A stretch of 64,000 nt of DNA from Chitinophagaceae bacterium UBA4407 (GCA_002390845.1 DGQT01000079.1:19521-83520); one strand, 5' to 3'; positions 33,876-43,662 are shown, numbered from the stretch's first letter. Translations and numbers: made by a program. Notes: generated from the sequence alone by a model not told the origin.

Positions 33876-34520
33876 TTATTCAATCATTAGCCCCATCGTA
33901 GCCAACTCGCTTTTGCTTGATAAATAATTTATATGGTGAATGCCCCTGATACCGAGGTCCGCAGCAACATCAACAAAGAGCTGCACATCGTCAATATAAA
34001 CTACCTGTTCGGCTGATACCTGCGCAAGATCCAATGCCAGCTTGAAAATATTCGCATCTGGTTTTCTTAAATGAACATAGCAGGAGGATATAAAAAAATC
34101 CACAAAACTGCTGAGCTGAAATTGTTGTATGCGGTAAGCATTCAATTCCTTTGCTTCATTGCTTACTACAATTATTTTTAAACCATACTGCGTTTTCAAT
34201 TTTTTAATGAACGCTATCATGTCAATAAAAGGCGTGGTCAGGGAAAACATAAAGTCCCTGAATTGATCGAATGTAAAATCCCGCTTCTGATAAAACACAA
34301 GACGGTGAAGATATTCTTCCAGGCTTATGTTTCCTTCTTCATAAGTAACAAACATCAGGCCATGCCGTTCTTCCATTTCATGTATATCCAGATCATATTT
34401 GTCAGCCGCCTGTTGCCTGAATTCGTGCCCCCATCCATTACTCAGCAACACACCGCCAATATCCAGAAAAAGAGTGGTTATTTTAGTTTCATTTTTCACT
34501 GTTAATTTTTTTGCTGCCAC
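33876..34520 (-). CDS. HAD-superfamily hydrolase
   Basis: A 214-residue HAD phosphatase of the subfamily IA type. Motif I is LFLDIGGVLLSNGWG, where the usual DxDG(V) reads DIGGV, so the second Asp is Gly, as in many HAD-IA 'DIGGVL' members. The cap is helical, IIVVSNE is motif II, and KPDANIFKLALDLA with VYIDD are motifs III/IV. Substrate unknown; neighbours suggest a sugar phosphate. Its start overlaps the phosphorylase stop by 19 bp. Confidence 0.88.
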   Translation of the reverse strand: MAAKKLTVKNETKITTLFLDIGGVLLSNGWGHEFRQQAADKYDLDIHEMEERHGLMFVTYEEGNISLEEYLHRLVFYQKRDFTFDQFRDFMFSLTTPFIDMIAFIKKLKTQYGLKIIVVSNEAKELNAYRIQQFQLSSFVDFFISSCYVHLRKPDANIFKLALDLAQVSAEQVVYIDDVQLFVDVAADLGIRGIHHINYLSSKSELATMGLMIE

Positions 34521-37138
34521 ATGATCAGGTTATTTTCTAATGGCACGGAAATACTTTGGTAATTTGGAATAACACGTGCCGTATAATCACCATTAGGTCT
34601 TGTAGTGGCTATAAATGCATGAAATAAATTTTGATCGTCAGTAACCGGAATTGCAGCAGGTTGCATGATTACCTTTTCCGGTGACGCACCATTAATACCG
34701 TTCGCATATAATTCAATTAAAACATCTTCAGGATTTATGCCGTTAAGGAAAACGGTTACAATAAAATGGTATCCATTGTCAGTGTTATTTATTTGAATAT
34801 TGTTGAATGAAATTCCGCTCCATTTGACAGATAGTTCTATTTTAGTTTGTATAATTTTTTTGCAGGAAGCGCCATCGTCAGCAGCTCTTTTTAAATACGC
34901 TGCTGCAGCGGGAAGATAATATTGCTCTGTGTATTCACGCACTGTTCTGTTGGCAGAAAATTGCGGGGTTAATATCGCCATACTTTTCCGCATCCGTTCA
35001 GTCCAGCGAACAGGTATTCCATTTTCATTACGTTGATAAAATTCAGGAATTACCTGTTGCTCAAGTAAGGAATACAATGTTTCAGCTTCAACTGCATCCC
35101 ATGCAGGATCATCTCCGTGTTCCTGTTCATCGCCCAATGCCCAGCCTACCTCCGGTGTATAGGCTTCTGCCCACCATCCATCCAGCTCAGATAAGTTGAT
35201 GCCTCCATTTACGAGCACTTTCATGCCACTGGTGCCTGAAGCTTCCCATGGTCGTCGTGGTGTATTTATCCAAACATCTGCACCCTGTACCAGTTGCTCT
35301 GCAAGAAGTATGTCATAGTCACTCAAAAAAACAATATGCCCGTATAAATTGTGTTGTTGAATAAATTCTACCCACTGCCTGATCAATGCTTTTCCTGATT
35401 CATCAAATGGTGGGGCTTTACCGGCAATAACTAATTGAACGGGGTGTTCAGGATTTGTGAGTATACGGATAAATCTTTCCTGGTCATGCAGCAAAAGATC
35501 CGGCCTTTTATAAGAAACGAAACGACGGGCAAAACCAAGTGTTAATGTATTTGCATTGAAAACATGTTTTGCAACATTGATAGTTTCTGCCGTAAACCCT
35601 GCAACACTTAACTGCCTTTCTAATTTTATGCGGATATAATTCACAAGGTTGTTTCTGCAGGTTGTTCGCAATTGCCAGAGTGCTTCATCCGGCAATGACA
35701 TAATACTATGTTTAAGTGTTTCAAGATCGCCTCTCCATCGGTTTTTTCCGCAAGCCTCTGTCCATATTGTATCAGCGATCTCCGCATCCCAGCCTGGCAT
35801 GTGCACACCATTGGTTACATACCCAACAGGGATTTCTTCATCTGGCCAGCGTGGAAAAAGATTTTCAAATAAATGCCTGCTGACTTGGCCATGTAAACGA
35901 CTTACGCCATTCACTGCTCCGCTGCCATGGATGGCGAGAAAAGCCATATTGAAAGACTCTGAATTGTTTTTTGAATCCTGACGCCCCAGCGCCATCAGAT
36001 CGTTAAAGTCAATGCCTAGTTCTTCTTTAGCATATCTTCCAAAAAACCGGTACATTAATGATGGACTGAAATGATCAAACCCAGCGGCAACTGCTGTATG
36101 TGTTGTAAACAGATTACCGGCACGGGTTATAGCTAATGCTGCTTCAAATGATACGCCGGTTTCTTTCATAAAGCTGCTGGCTCTTTCCAGGATTAGAAAA
36201 GCAGCGTGACCTTCATTCATGTGACAGACTTCGGGATGTATTCCGAGTGCCATAAGCAATTTCAATCCACCTATTCCCAACAGGATTTCCTGTTGAATAC
36301 GCATCTCTGAACTACCTCCATAAAGTTCACTGGTTATTTCCCTGTGCATAGGTAAATTAACCATATCATTACTATCCAGCAGGTATAGTTTTACATTCCC
36401 TACCTGCACCTGCCAGGTGCGTAACCACACATCATATCCTGATAAAACTATTTTCAATCTTAACCATTCCCCATTGTGTAAACGCAATGGAGAAACGGGT
36501 AGTTGACCAGGATCATTATATGGAAACATTGCCTGTTGATTGCCATATTTGTCAATCTCCTGGCGAAAATATCCTTGTTGATAAAGCAAGCCGATTGCCA
36601 CCACGGGTACACCAAGGTCGCTTGCAGATTTTAACTGGTCGCCTGCCACGTTACCTAAGCCACCAACATAAATTGGCAGTGCTTCGCTTAGCATAAATTC
36701 CATGCTGAAATAGGCTACGCAAGTCATATGGGAATCAGGATAGTTTTGCCTGAACCAGGCAGGTTTTGAATTGGTAAGTGATTTAGACTTTACTAATGCA
36801 TTCATTTTATTCCTGAAAACATCATCTGCTAATTTTAATTCAAGCTGATCCTTTGAGACCGTTTGCAAAACGATCCACGGGTTATGGGTAAGCTCCCATA
36901 AGTCAGCATCCAGTTCCTGCCACAAATCATCTGCCGAGTGATTCCATGACCAATGTAAATCGAGGGCAAGCAACATAAGTACTTCCATGCCCGGGGCATG
37001 GGTAGGTAAAAATGCGTAAGCCTGAATATTATCAACTCCTTCGTTAATCATGATAAGTTTATTGTAAGCATTATTTCTCTTGTCTTCACCATTTACTGTT
37101 ATCCGGAAAGATGCTACATTATGCAGTTTTTTTTCCAC
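34502..37138 (-). CDS. glgP: Alpha-glucan (glycogen) phosphorylase, DUF3417-containing type
   Basis: An 878-residue GT35 enzyme. An N-terminal DUF3417-like segment (LDLHWSWNHSADDLWQELD) leads into the catalytic core: VAYFSMEFMLSEALPIYVGGLGNVAGD, HMNEGHAAFLILERA, GYVTNGVHMPGW and PRRPWEASGTSGMKVLVNGG with the pyridoxal-phosphate Lys. A ~100-residue C-terminal extension (after AAAAYLKRAADDG) looks like a beta-sandwich. It releases glucose-1-phosphate from glycogen. The first ATG (37138) overlaps acetate kinase by 20 bp; an internal ATG at 37051 is an alternative start. Confidence 0.93.
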   Translation of the reverse strand: MEKKLHNVASFRITVNGEDKRNNAYNKLIMINEGVDNIQAYAFLPTHAPGMEVLMLLALDLHWSWNHSADDLWQELDADLWELTHNPWIVLQTVSKDQLELKLADDVFRNKMNALVKSKSLTNSKPAWFRQNYPDSHMTCVAYFSMEFMLSEALPIYVGGLGNVAGDQLKSASDLGVPVVAIGLLYQQGYFRQEIDKYGNQQAMFPYNDPGQLPVSPLRLHNGEWLRLKIVLSGYDVWLRTWQVQVGNVKLYLLDSNDMVNLPMHREITSELYGGSSEMRIQQEILLGIGGLKLLMALGIHPEVCHMNEGHAAFLILERASSFMKETGVSFEAALAITRAGNLFTTHTAVAAGFDHFSPSLMYRFFGRYAKEELGIDFNDLMALGRQDSKNNSESFNMAFLAIHGSGAVNGVSRLHGQVSRHLFENLFPRWPDEEIPVGYVTNGVHMPGWDAEIADTIWTEACGKNRWRGDLETLKHSIMSLPDEALWQLRTTCRNNLVNYIRIKLERQLSVAGFTAETINVAKHVFNANTLTLGFARRFVSYKRPDLLLHDQERFIRILTNPEHPVQLVIAGKAPPFDESGKALIRQWVEFIQQHNLYGHIVFLSDYDILLAEQLVQGADVWINTPRRPWEASGTSGMKVLVNGGINLSELDGWWAEAYTPEVGWALGDEQEHGDDPAWDAVEAETLYSLLEQQVIPEFYQRNENGIPVRWTERMRKSMAILTPQFSANRTVREYTEQYYLPAAAAYLKRAADDGASCKKIIQTKIELSVKWSGISFNNIQINNTDNGYHFIVTVFLNGINPEDVLIELYANGINGASPEKVIMQPAAIPVTDDQNLFHAFIATTRPNGDYTARVIPNYQSISVPLENNLIMWQQKN

Positions 37139-38321
37139 TGGCTAAAACATCACAAACCAATTTTGCTATCATCAATTGCTCGTTTGTTGGTATTACATAT
37201 ACAGTTACTTTACTTGTATCAGAAGAAATAACCGCATCATTGTTCATGTTTTTTATTTCGTTTAATTCAATTCCTAAAAACTCAAGTCCATCGCATACCT
37301 GGCTCCGTACTTCAGGAGAATGCTCACCTATACCACCGGAAAAAACCAATGTATCAAGCCCTTCTAAAGCAGCAGCGTAAGCCCCGATAAATTTTTTTAT
37401 TTGATAACAGAATAAATCAAATGCATTGGCAGCATCCGTGTTACTGTTTTTATTTTTAATCAATTCCCGCATATCACTGCTTGTTTTTGATATGCCCAAT
37501 AAACCAGACTCATGATTTATTAAATGATTAAATTCTTTTGGCGTAAGTTTTTCAACCTGCATAAAATACCATGCAACACCCGGGTCGAGATCTCCTGTTC
37601 GTGACCCCATCACCAATCCCGCTGTTGGGGTAAAACCCATACTGGTATCGATACTCTCACCATTTTCAATTGCTGTAATGCTTGCACCATTACCAAGATG
37701 TGCCATTATTATTTTCCCATTGGCGGTTTCTTTACCTGCGATATGTTTAAGTTGCTGCAACAGGTATGTATAAGAAAGTCCGTGAAACCCATAGCGCTGA
37801 ATACCCTTAGTAAAATACTTTGCTGGTATAGGCAAAAGCCTTGCAATAAGCGGCATAGTGGTATGAAAGGCGGTATCAAAACAGGCCACCTGTAATAACT
37901 TTGGATAGCGTTTTGCAAATACTTCTATCAATATTATTTCTCCGGGTAAATGTTCGGGATCATAAGCTGAGATTTGTTTTAACTCCGCTAATAATTTATT
38001 ATTTATTTTTTCAGGAGCAGTATGCTTCATGCCGTGTACAATCCTGTGCCCAATTGCTTTTACTGAATTAAAATCATCCCTTAGTTCAAGCCAGTCAATA
38101 AGATACTTTGCAGCTTCTTCATGATCATTTGCTTTAACAGGTCTTGTAGTTTTTTCATTGCTAAGCGTATCTGTAAAACTGAATGTTGTATTTTTTATAC
38201 CAATATTTTCAATTGCTCCATAAAATGATGGAATCAATACACCATCACTTTTATACATTGAAAACTTAATGCCTGATGAGCCTACGTTGATAGTAAACAG
38301 GCATGATTTATTTGACTTCAT
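37119..38321 (-). CDS. ackA: Acetate kinase
   Basis: A 400-residue ASKHA-fold kinase: phosphate-binding FTINVGSSGIKFSMYK at the start, GHRIVHG, RYGFHGLSY, HLGNGASITAIENG and SRTGDLDPG, FSGGIGEHSPEVR near the end. It interconverts acetyl phosphate + ADP with acetate + ATP. It is the first gene of the run ackA-glgP-HAD-xfp-aldolase, so energy can be drawn from stored glucan through the phosphoketolase shunt. No phosphotransacetylase is visible in the window. Confidence 0.94.
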   Translation of the reverse strand: MKSNKSCLFTINVGSSGIKFSMYKSDGVLIPSFYGAIENIGIKNTTFSFTDTLSNEKTTRPVKANDHEEAAKYLIDWLELRDDFNSVKAIGHRIVHGMKHTAPEKINNKLLAELKQISAYDPEHLPGEIILIEVFAKRYPKLLQVACFDTAFHTTMPLIARLLPIPAKYFTKGIQRYGFHGLSYTYLLQQLKHIAGKETANGKIIMAHLGNGASITAIENGESIDTSMGFTPTAGLVMGSRTGDLDPGVAWYFMQVEKLTPKEFNHLINHESGLLGISKTSSDMRELIKNKNSNTDAANAFDLFCYQIKKFIGAYAAALEGLDTLVFSGGIGEHSPEVRSQVCDGLEFLGIELNEIKNMNNDAVISSDTSKVTVYVIPTNEQLMIAKLVCDVLASGKKTA

Positions 38322-38434
38322 AAATATTCATCACCTTTTACTTTTAAAAATTATGATTCCCGAACTCATCATTGCTAATAGCTTTAAAGAATATTGCTGT
38401 AAGCTACCTGAATAGTTTATAAGCCAGTTCAAAT

Positions 38435-38502
38435 GTGTGAATCATATAACTCTTTTAAATAATTGTGTAACACTTTACGAACCGTATAAACCCACCTTTA
38501 CA
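38435..38502 (+). promoter_or_regulatory. TGTGTGAAT-type upstream element and ACCTTT box
   Basis: TGTGTGAATCATATAACT (from 38435), then AATTGTGTAACACTTTA to 38479, then CCCACCTTTAC at 38493-38502 with the spacing seen in the other copies. Orientation points to the efflux operon at 38823, although the distance (~320 bp) is much longer than the ~105 bp elsewhere; the divergent acetate kinase gene starts 114 bp away on the other side. Confidence 0.7.
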
Positions 38503-38552
38503 TATCACTAAGTGCTGCATAACAATAATGCAGTGTTCCGTTATGTACCGCA

Positions 38553-38716
38553 GTACAAGTGTGCGACGCAACAAAGTTTAATAGCAATACACGGGCTTGG
38601 CTCATAAATAAATGATAGTCCATAGCAGATTTTTAGTAATGAAAAATATACTATAAATTTTTTTTGGACTAAACTTTATTGCTACTATCATCGTCCCTTG
38701 TGTCACTCACTTGTAC
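38553..38716. repeat. Interspersed repeat arms in reversed order (right arm type A, then left arm type B)
   Basis: Right arm GTACAAGTGTGCGACGCAAC (38553-38572) with flank TTTAATAGCAATACACGGGC and GGCTCATAAATAAA comes first. Left arm flank TTTTTTTGGACTAAACTTTA plus TTGTGTCACTCACTTGTAC (to 38716) follows. The outer flanks face each other, the opposite of normal copies. The 500-bp gap 38322-38822 holds this, a promoter element, and no gene I can see. Confidence 0.85.
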
Positions 38717-38822
38717 TGCAGCAGAAACATCGGCACAATACTGCATTTCGCTTCTGGAGATTAAAAATTCTAATTAGCATAATCTATAAAAATCAGTTTC
38801 CAAAAGGCTAATACACTTTTAA

Positions 38823-40172
38823 ATGAAACAGTTAATACAAGGCTTTTTGATATTTTCACTAATTATTTATCCTGAATATATTCATGCACAGGATACAGGC
38901 ACAGCAAGAAAATGGAGTATCAATGAATGTTTGCAATATGCAGCAGGGCACAATATTGAAATAATTACGCTCCGGTTAAATGAGCAATCTGCTATAGAGG
39001 ATTTATCGGCCGCCAAAGGCGTTAAAACACCCAACCTGTATGCGGCAATTGACAATACTTTCAACAATGCAAATAATGATGCCAGAGGAAACGGGGTACT
39101 GGTGAACCAGTTGGATAATACAGGAACTTATTCGCTTAACTCATCAATTGTTCTATGGAACAGCGGGTATATAAATAATAATATAATTCAAAGAGCACTT
39201 CAGCAGCGTTCCGCCGGGCTTTCAGCAGATCAGTCGCTCAACAACATTACTTTACAAATTACCCAGGCTTATTTAAACATTTTATTATCAAAAGAAAACC
39301 TGAAATACATTGCCGACCTGGCGGGCACTTCTGAAGCGCTGGTAAAGCAGGGACAACTGTTTTATGATGCAGGCAGTGTGGCTAAAATAAATTTACTGCA
39401 ACTACAGGCCCAGTTTGCCAGCGATAGATATTTGCTTGTTCAGGCACAGAATGCCATACGCCAGAATACGCTTTTATTAAAGCAATTGCTGCAATTACCG
39501 GCAGATACTTTATTTGATATTGTAACACCAGCTTCAGTTGAAATTATTGAAACATTACCTTCCCTGCAAACTGTGCAGCAAACTGCTTTTCAAAATTTCC
39601 CCGAAATAAAAATCGGCAAACTCGGAATTGATATTGCAGCATTGGATATTGAAAAAGCGAAGGCAGGCTTTAAACCTACGCTTTCTGCAAATGGTTCTTT
39701 AGGTTCCGGGTACAATGATGTGATGACGAATAAAGTTTTTCCCAAGACTGGTTATTTCACTCAATCAGGCAATAATTTTTATCAGCGCATTGGGGTTAGT
39801 TTAACCGTTCCAATCTTATCTAACCGCATTAATAAAACCAATGTAGAGAAAGCCCAAATTGGTTACAGGCAGGCAAACCTCAATTTTCAAAATTATCAGC
39901 TAGTTTTATCGCAGGCTGTGGAGCAGGCTTATCTTAATGCATCTAACGCAATACAGTCTTACAGCGCCGCAGAAGAACAACTGACAGCGGCTACAGAAAG
40001 TTTCAGGATAATAAAAGAACAATTCAAATTAGGCGGCACCAATACATTTGAGGTATTGCAACTGCGCAATCAATATGTGCAGGCAGTACAGGCATACACA
40101 CAGGCAAAATATACAGCCTTACTACAATATAAAATTTACGAATTCTACCTGGGCAACCCGGTTACATTTTAG
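38823..40172 (+). CDS. TolC-family outer-membrane efflux protein
   Basis: A 449-residue protein with a signal peptide (GFLIFSLIIYPEYIHAQ) and two OEP repeats rich in long helices and Asn/Gln. Typical pieces are WSINECLQYAAGHNIEI, a conserved N-terminal start, and ITQAYLNILLSKENLKY and its repeat AVEQAYLNASNAIQSYSAAEEQL, then FKLGGTNTFEVLQLRNQY. It forms the outer-membrane channel for the adaptor and ABC subunits encoded next (6-bp gap). Confidence 0.92.
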   Translation: MKQLIQGFLIFSLIIYPEYIHAQDTGTARKWSINECLQYAAGHNIEIITLRLNEQSAIEDLSAAKGVKTPNLYAAIDNTFNNANNDARGNGVLVNQLDNTGTYSLNSSIVLWNSGYINNNIIQRALQQRSAGLSADQSLNNITLQITQAYLNILLSKENLKYIADLAGTSEALVKQGQLFYDAGSVAKINLLQLQAQFASDRYLLVQAQNAIRQNTLLLKQLLQLPADTLFDIVTPASVEIIETLPSLQTVQQTAFQNFPEIKIGKLGIDIAALDIEKAKAGFKPTLSANGSLGSGYNDVMTNKVFPKTGYFTQSGNNFYQRIGVSLTVPILSNRINKTNVEKAQIGYRQANLNFQNYQLVLSQAVEQAYLNASNAIQSYSAAEEQLTAATESFRIIKEQFKLGGTNTFEVLQLRNQYVQAVQAYTQAKYTALLQYKIYEFYLGNPVTF

Positions 40173-40178
40173 CAGAAA

Positions 40179-41417
40179 ATGAAAAAGAAAACGATTATAT
40201 GGATTTTAATTGCAGTGACAATTGTTGCTGCTGTTGTTATTTATTTTGTTACAAAGGAAAAAAAGGTTGCAGTAATATTTTCAACTGTTAAAACTGAAAA
40301 TGGCTATATAACAAAAAGTGTAACTGCTACAGGTACGCTTCAGCCTTTGGACACCGTTTCTGTGGGTGCCCAAGTTTCAGGTTTGGTAAAAACCATATAT
40401 GCAGACTTTAACAGCGTTGTTAAGAAAGGCCAGTTGCTGGCGCAAATTGAGCCCTCTATTATCAAAGCACAAACACAGGAATCAAAAGCCACTCTCGCCA
40501 ATGCAAAAAGTAACCTGGATTACCAGCAGGTAAATTTTGAAAGGCAAAAAAAATTGTTCAACCTTGGCGCAATCAGTCAGGCTGATTATCAACTGGCAAC
40601 CAACCAATACGAGAGTGCCAAAGCGGCTGTAGACAATGCGACAGCACAATTAAAAATTACTTTACAAACACTTTCATATACCAATATTTACTCGCCTGTA
40701 AATGGAGTTGTACTCAATCGTAATGTGAGCGCAGGGCAAACCATTGCTTCCAGTTTTAGCGCTCCTACGTTATTTGTGATTGCAAAAGATCTAACCAAAA
40801 TGCAAGTACGTGCTAATGTTGATGAAGCCGATATTGGCGGTGTGCTGGCCGGGCAAAATGTTTCCTTCACAGTAGATGCTTTTCCAGATGATATTTTTAG
40901 AGGAACTGTACAAGAGATTTTATTACATGCTACTATTTCTTCAAGCGTAGTAACGTATACCACGCTTATAAATGTGAACAACCAAAACCTGAAACTGAAA
41001 CCGGGTATGACTGCCAGCATCAATATCTATTCTGAAGAAGACAGCAATGCTTTATTAATCCCTTCCCGGGCCTTAACTTTTAAACCTGATTCAGCTTTAT
41101 TGAGCAACTATACAATTATTAAAGCTGAAAAAAAAATTGACACCAAGGATACTTTTGTTAAAGCAACTGATGAAAAAGATGTAACCAGGCAATCTTATGT
41201 ATGGGTAAAGACAGGTGATACACTAACACAAAAATTAATTATAACAGGGCTGAACGACGATACAAATGTAAAAGTGATAAATGGTTTGTCGCCACAGGAT
41301 GAAGTAGTAACAAGTGCAGTATCCGGCAATGACCAATCAAGCACCGATGTAACGCAGAAAAGTCCTTTCATGCCGACAATGAATAGAAAGAAAACAACCA
41401 CTGCTCCAAAAAAATAA
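40179..41417 (+). CDS. MacA-like periplasmic adaptor (membrane-fusion) protein
   Basis: A 412-residue adaptor with one N-terminal membrane helix (IIWILIAVTIVAAVVIYFV). The lipoyl half-motifs are VSVGAQVSGLVKTIYADFNSVVKKGQLLAQIEP and YTNIYSPVNGVVLNRNVSAGQTIA, flanking a helical hairpin. Beta-barrel and C-terminal domains follow, ending in a Lys/Thr-rich tail. It bridges the ABC permease and the TolC-like channel. Gaps of 6 and 3 bp on either side show an operon. Confidence 0.92.
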   Translation: MKKKTIIWILIAVTIVAAVVIYFVTKEKKVAVIFSTVKTENGYITKSVTATGTLQPLDTVSVGAQVSGLVKTIYADFNSVVKKGQLLAQIEPSIIKAQTQESKATLANAKSNLDYQQVNFERQKKLFNLGAISQADYQLATNQYESAKAAVDNATAQLKITLQTLSYTNIYSPVNGVVLNRNVSAGQTIASSFSAPTLFVIAKDLTKMQVRANVDEADIGGVLAGQNVSFTVDAFPDDIFRGTVQEILLHATISSSVVTYTTLINVNNQNLKLKPGMTASINIYSEEDSNALLIPSRALTFKPDSALLSNYTIIKAEKKIDTKDTFVKATDEKDVTRQSYVWVKTGDTLTQKLIITGLNDDTNVKVINGLSPQDEVVTSAVSGNDQSSTDVTQKSPFMPTMNRKKTTTAPKK

Positions 41418-41420
41418 ATA

Positions 41421-42185
41421 ATGGATTCTGTAATTGTAGATATAAAAAACCTGAAACGGGAATTTAAAATCGGCGAAGAAACTGTAAAAGCGCTGAATGA
41501 TGTAAGCTTCACCATCAAAACCGGCGAGTTTATTACTATCATGGGCAGCAGCGGCTCCGGTAAAACAACATTGCTGAATATATTGGGTTGCCTTGAAAAG
41601 CCAACGCAGGGGCAATACCTGCTTGATGGAACCGATGTAAGTAAACTTTCGAAAAATGAACTGGCAAGGCTGCGTAATAAAAAACTCGGGTTTGTTTTTC
41701 AATCGTACAATTTACTTGCACGTACATCTGCTATTGAAAATGTAGAATTGCCTTTGCTGTACAATAATGAATTTTCTGCCAGTGAAAGAAAAGAAAAAGC
41801 GATCAAAGCACTCGAGGCAGTAAAATTAAAAGACCGCATGTATCATTTGCCCAGCCAGTTATCAGGTGGGCAGCAGCAACGTGTAGCCATTGCAAGGGCA
41901 TTGATAAATGACCCGGTAATGATACTTGCAGACGAGGCTACCGGTAACCTGGATTCCAGGACATCTTATGAAATAATGGAACTGATTCAGGAGTTAAATG
42001 ATGTGCATGGAAAAACAATTGTTTTTGTTACACACGAGCCAGATATAGCACTGTTCAGTAAACGAACGATCACCCTTAAAGATGGAAAAATTTTGAAAGA
42101 TGCTATTAATACAAATATTGGCAATGCTAAAGCGGTGTTAGAAAAATTACCGGCGCCTGAAGAATTTTCAACCACCACAGCATGA
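41421..42185 (+). CDS. MacB/LolD-type ABC transporter ATPase subunit
   Basis: A 254-residue ATPase with Walker A GSSGSGKTTLLN (from ~42), signature LSGGQQQRVAIARAL, Walker B MILADEATGNLDSRT and switch FVTHEPD. This set is typical of the MacB/LolD/FtsE group. Here ATPase and permease are separate genes instead of the fused form of E. coli MacB. The stop overlaps the permease start by 4 bp. Confidence 0.93.
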   Translation: MDSVIVDIKNLKREFKIGEETVKALNDVSFTIKTGEFITIMGSSGSGKTTLLNILGCLEKPTQGQYLLDGTDVSKLSKNELARLRNKKLGFVFQSYNLLARTSAIENVELPLLYNNEFSASERKEKAIKALEAVKLKDRMYHLPSQLSGGQQQRVAIARALINDPVMILADEATGNLDSRTSYEIMELIQELNDVHGKTIVFVTHEPDIALFSKRTITLKDGKILKDAINTNIGNAKAVLEKLPAPEEFSTTTA

Positions 42186-43402
42186 GACTATCCAATCTTT
42201 TGCGCATTGCATGGCGGGCAATTATCCGCAATAAAATGAGAACCTTACTCACCATGCTGGGCATCATCATTGGTGTGGCCGCTGTAATTGCTATGACTGC
42301 CATAGGGCAAGGATCAAAACAGAGTATAGAAGGTCAGATAAAAACAATGGGCAGCAATATGATTATGATCGTGCCGCTCAGTAATGTGCAGGGGGGTGTA
42401 AGGCTAGATAACAGCAGCGTACAATCATTGGATGAAAATGATATTACTGCTTTGCAAAAACAGCCTGTTTATATCAATGCTGTTTCTCCTGTAGTATCTG
42501 TAAAAGGCCAGGTAATTAATGGTGCTAATAACTGGAGCACTACTATACAGGGCGTGTATCCTGACTTCTTATTTATCCGGAGCTGGCCATTGAAAGATGG
42601 CGTTGCATTTACAAACCGGGATGTAAAATCCGCTGCCAAAGTTTGCCTTGTGGGTCTAACTGTTATAGCCAATCTTTTTCCTGATGGTGAAGATGTGATT
42701 GGTAAAAGTATCCGGTTTAAAAACATTCCTTTTAAAATAATCGGGGTGCTAAGTAAGAAAGGCGACAATTCATTCGGGCAAGACCAGGATGATATGATAC
42801 TAACACCGGTAACCACCGTGCAAAAGAGAATACTTGCCACCACTTACTATCAGTACATTTATGCATCGGCCATTGATGAAAAATCAACAGACAGTGCTTC
42901 TGCAGAAGTAGAACAAGTGCTAAGAAAAAGTCATCGGTTAACAGCATCAAATGAGAATGATTTTACAGTGCGTACACAAGCGCAGCTTGTAAGCATGCTC
43001 ACCTCTACCAGCAGTATATTAACCATTTTATTAACCGTTATCGCAGGAATATCATTGGTTGTGGGCGGTATCGGCATTATGAACATCATGTATGTGTCCG
43101 TAACAGAACGCACCAAAGAAATAGGGCTGCGCATGTCCTTAGGCGCAAGAGGAAGGGATATACTCATGCAGTTTTTAATCGAAGCAATTCTAATCAGCAT
43201 CACCGGCGGATTAATTGGTATTATTATCGGCATTACTTCTACAAAAGCGGTAACACTTTTTTTGCACTGGCCCACTGCTGTTTCAGAATCTTCTGTATTG
43301 CTTTCGTTCCTTGTTTGTTTTATTACCGGCGTTTTCTTTGGTTACTATCCGGCATTAAAAGCATCAAAGCTTGATCCGATAGAAGCATTGCGATATGAGT
43401 AG
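42182..43402 (+). CDS. MacB-like ABC transporter permease
   Basis: A 406-residue permease. An N-terminal membrane helix (MLGIIIGVAAVIAMTAIG) after KMRTLLTM is followed by a large periplasmic MacB domain. The FtsX-type three-helix C-terminus contains GGIGIMNIMYVSVTERTKEIGLRMSLGA and YYPALKASKLDPIEALRYE. Together with its three neighbours it should export a substrate (peptide, lipid-like molecule or toxin), which cannot be named from sequence. Confidence 0.93.
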   Translation: MRLSNLLRIAWRAIIRNKMRTLLTMLGIIIGVAAVIAMTAIGQGSKQSIEGQIKTMGSNMIMIVPLSNVQGGVRLDNSSVQSLDENDITALQKQPVYINAVSPVVSVKGQVINGANNWSTTIQGVYPDFLFIRSWPLKDGVAFTNRDVKSAAKVCLVGLTVIANLFPDGEDVIGKSIRFKNIPFKIIGVLSKKGDNSFGQDQDDMILTPVTTVQKRILATTYYQYIYASAIDEKSTDSASAEVEQVLRKSHRLTASNENDFTVRTQAQLVSMLTSTSSILTILLTVIAGISLVVGGIGIMNIMYVSVTERTKEIGLRMSLGARGRDILMQFLIEAILISITGGLIGIIIGITSTKAVTLFLHWPTAVSESSVLLSFLVCFITGVFFGYYPALKASKLDPIEALRYE

Positions 43403-43431
43403 TAGGTGTGTTTTTAAAAAGAAGATTTTGT

Positions 43432-43480
43432 TACCGGCATTTGTTTTTTATGGCATCATCGTTGTGTCACTCACTTGTGC
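43432..43480 (+). repeat. Interspersed inverted-repeat family, single left arm (type B)
   Basis: Flank CCGGCATTTGTTTTTTATGG and arm GTTGTGTCACTCACTTGTGC (43461-43480). The following GAACAAGCGAACGGCAAC resembles the loop of the copy at 10.5 kb, so loop sequence is partly shared too. Confidence 0.8.
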
Positions 43481-43594
43481 AGCAAATCTATTTGGAACAA
43501 GCGAACGGCAACTTATTTCTTATTCTGTAGTTTACTTCTTTAAAGCATGATAAATTAAGCACAAGCATTTTGGCAGAGAATATTTTTACAAAAA

Positions 43595-43662
43595 TGTGTG
43601 AATGATACAACGAAATTCCAAAATTGTATAACACTTCTCTTAATTATAGCAATAACCTTTAC
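43595..43662 (+). promoter_or_regulatory. TGTGTGAAT-type upstream element and ACCTTT box
   Basis: TGTGTGAATGATACAAC from 43595, AATTGTATAACACTT ending near 43636, ACCTTTAC at 43655-43662, ATG 106 bp from the element's first base. Precedes the first BON gene. Confidence 0.75.

Noticed and set aside
38435..38478. TGTGTGAAT element acting on acetate kinase (minus strand)
   Set aside because: No ACCTTT box is seen at the expected distance on the minus strand, so direction toward the plus-strand operon is preferred; kept only as an alternative.
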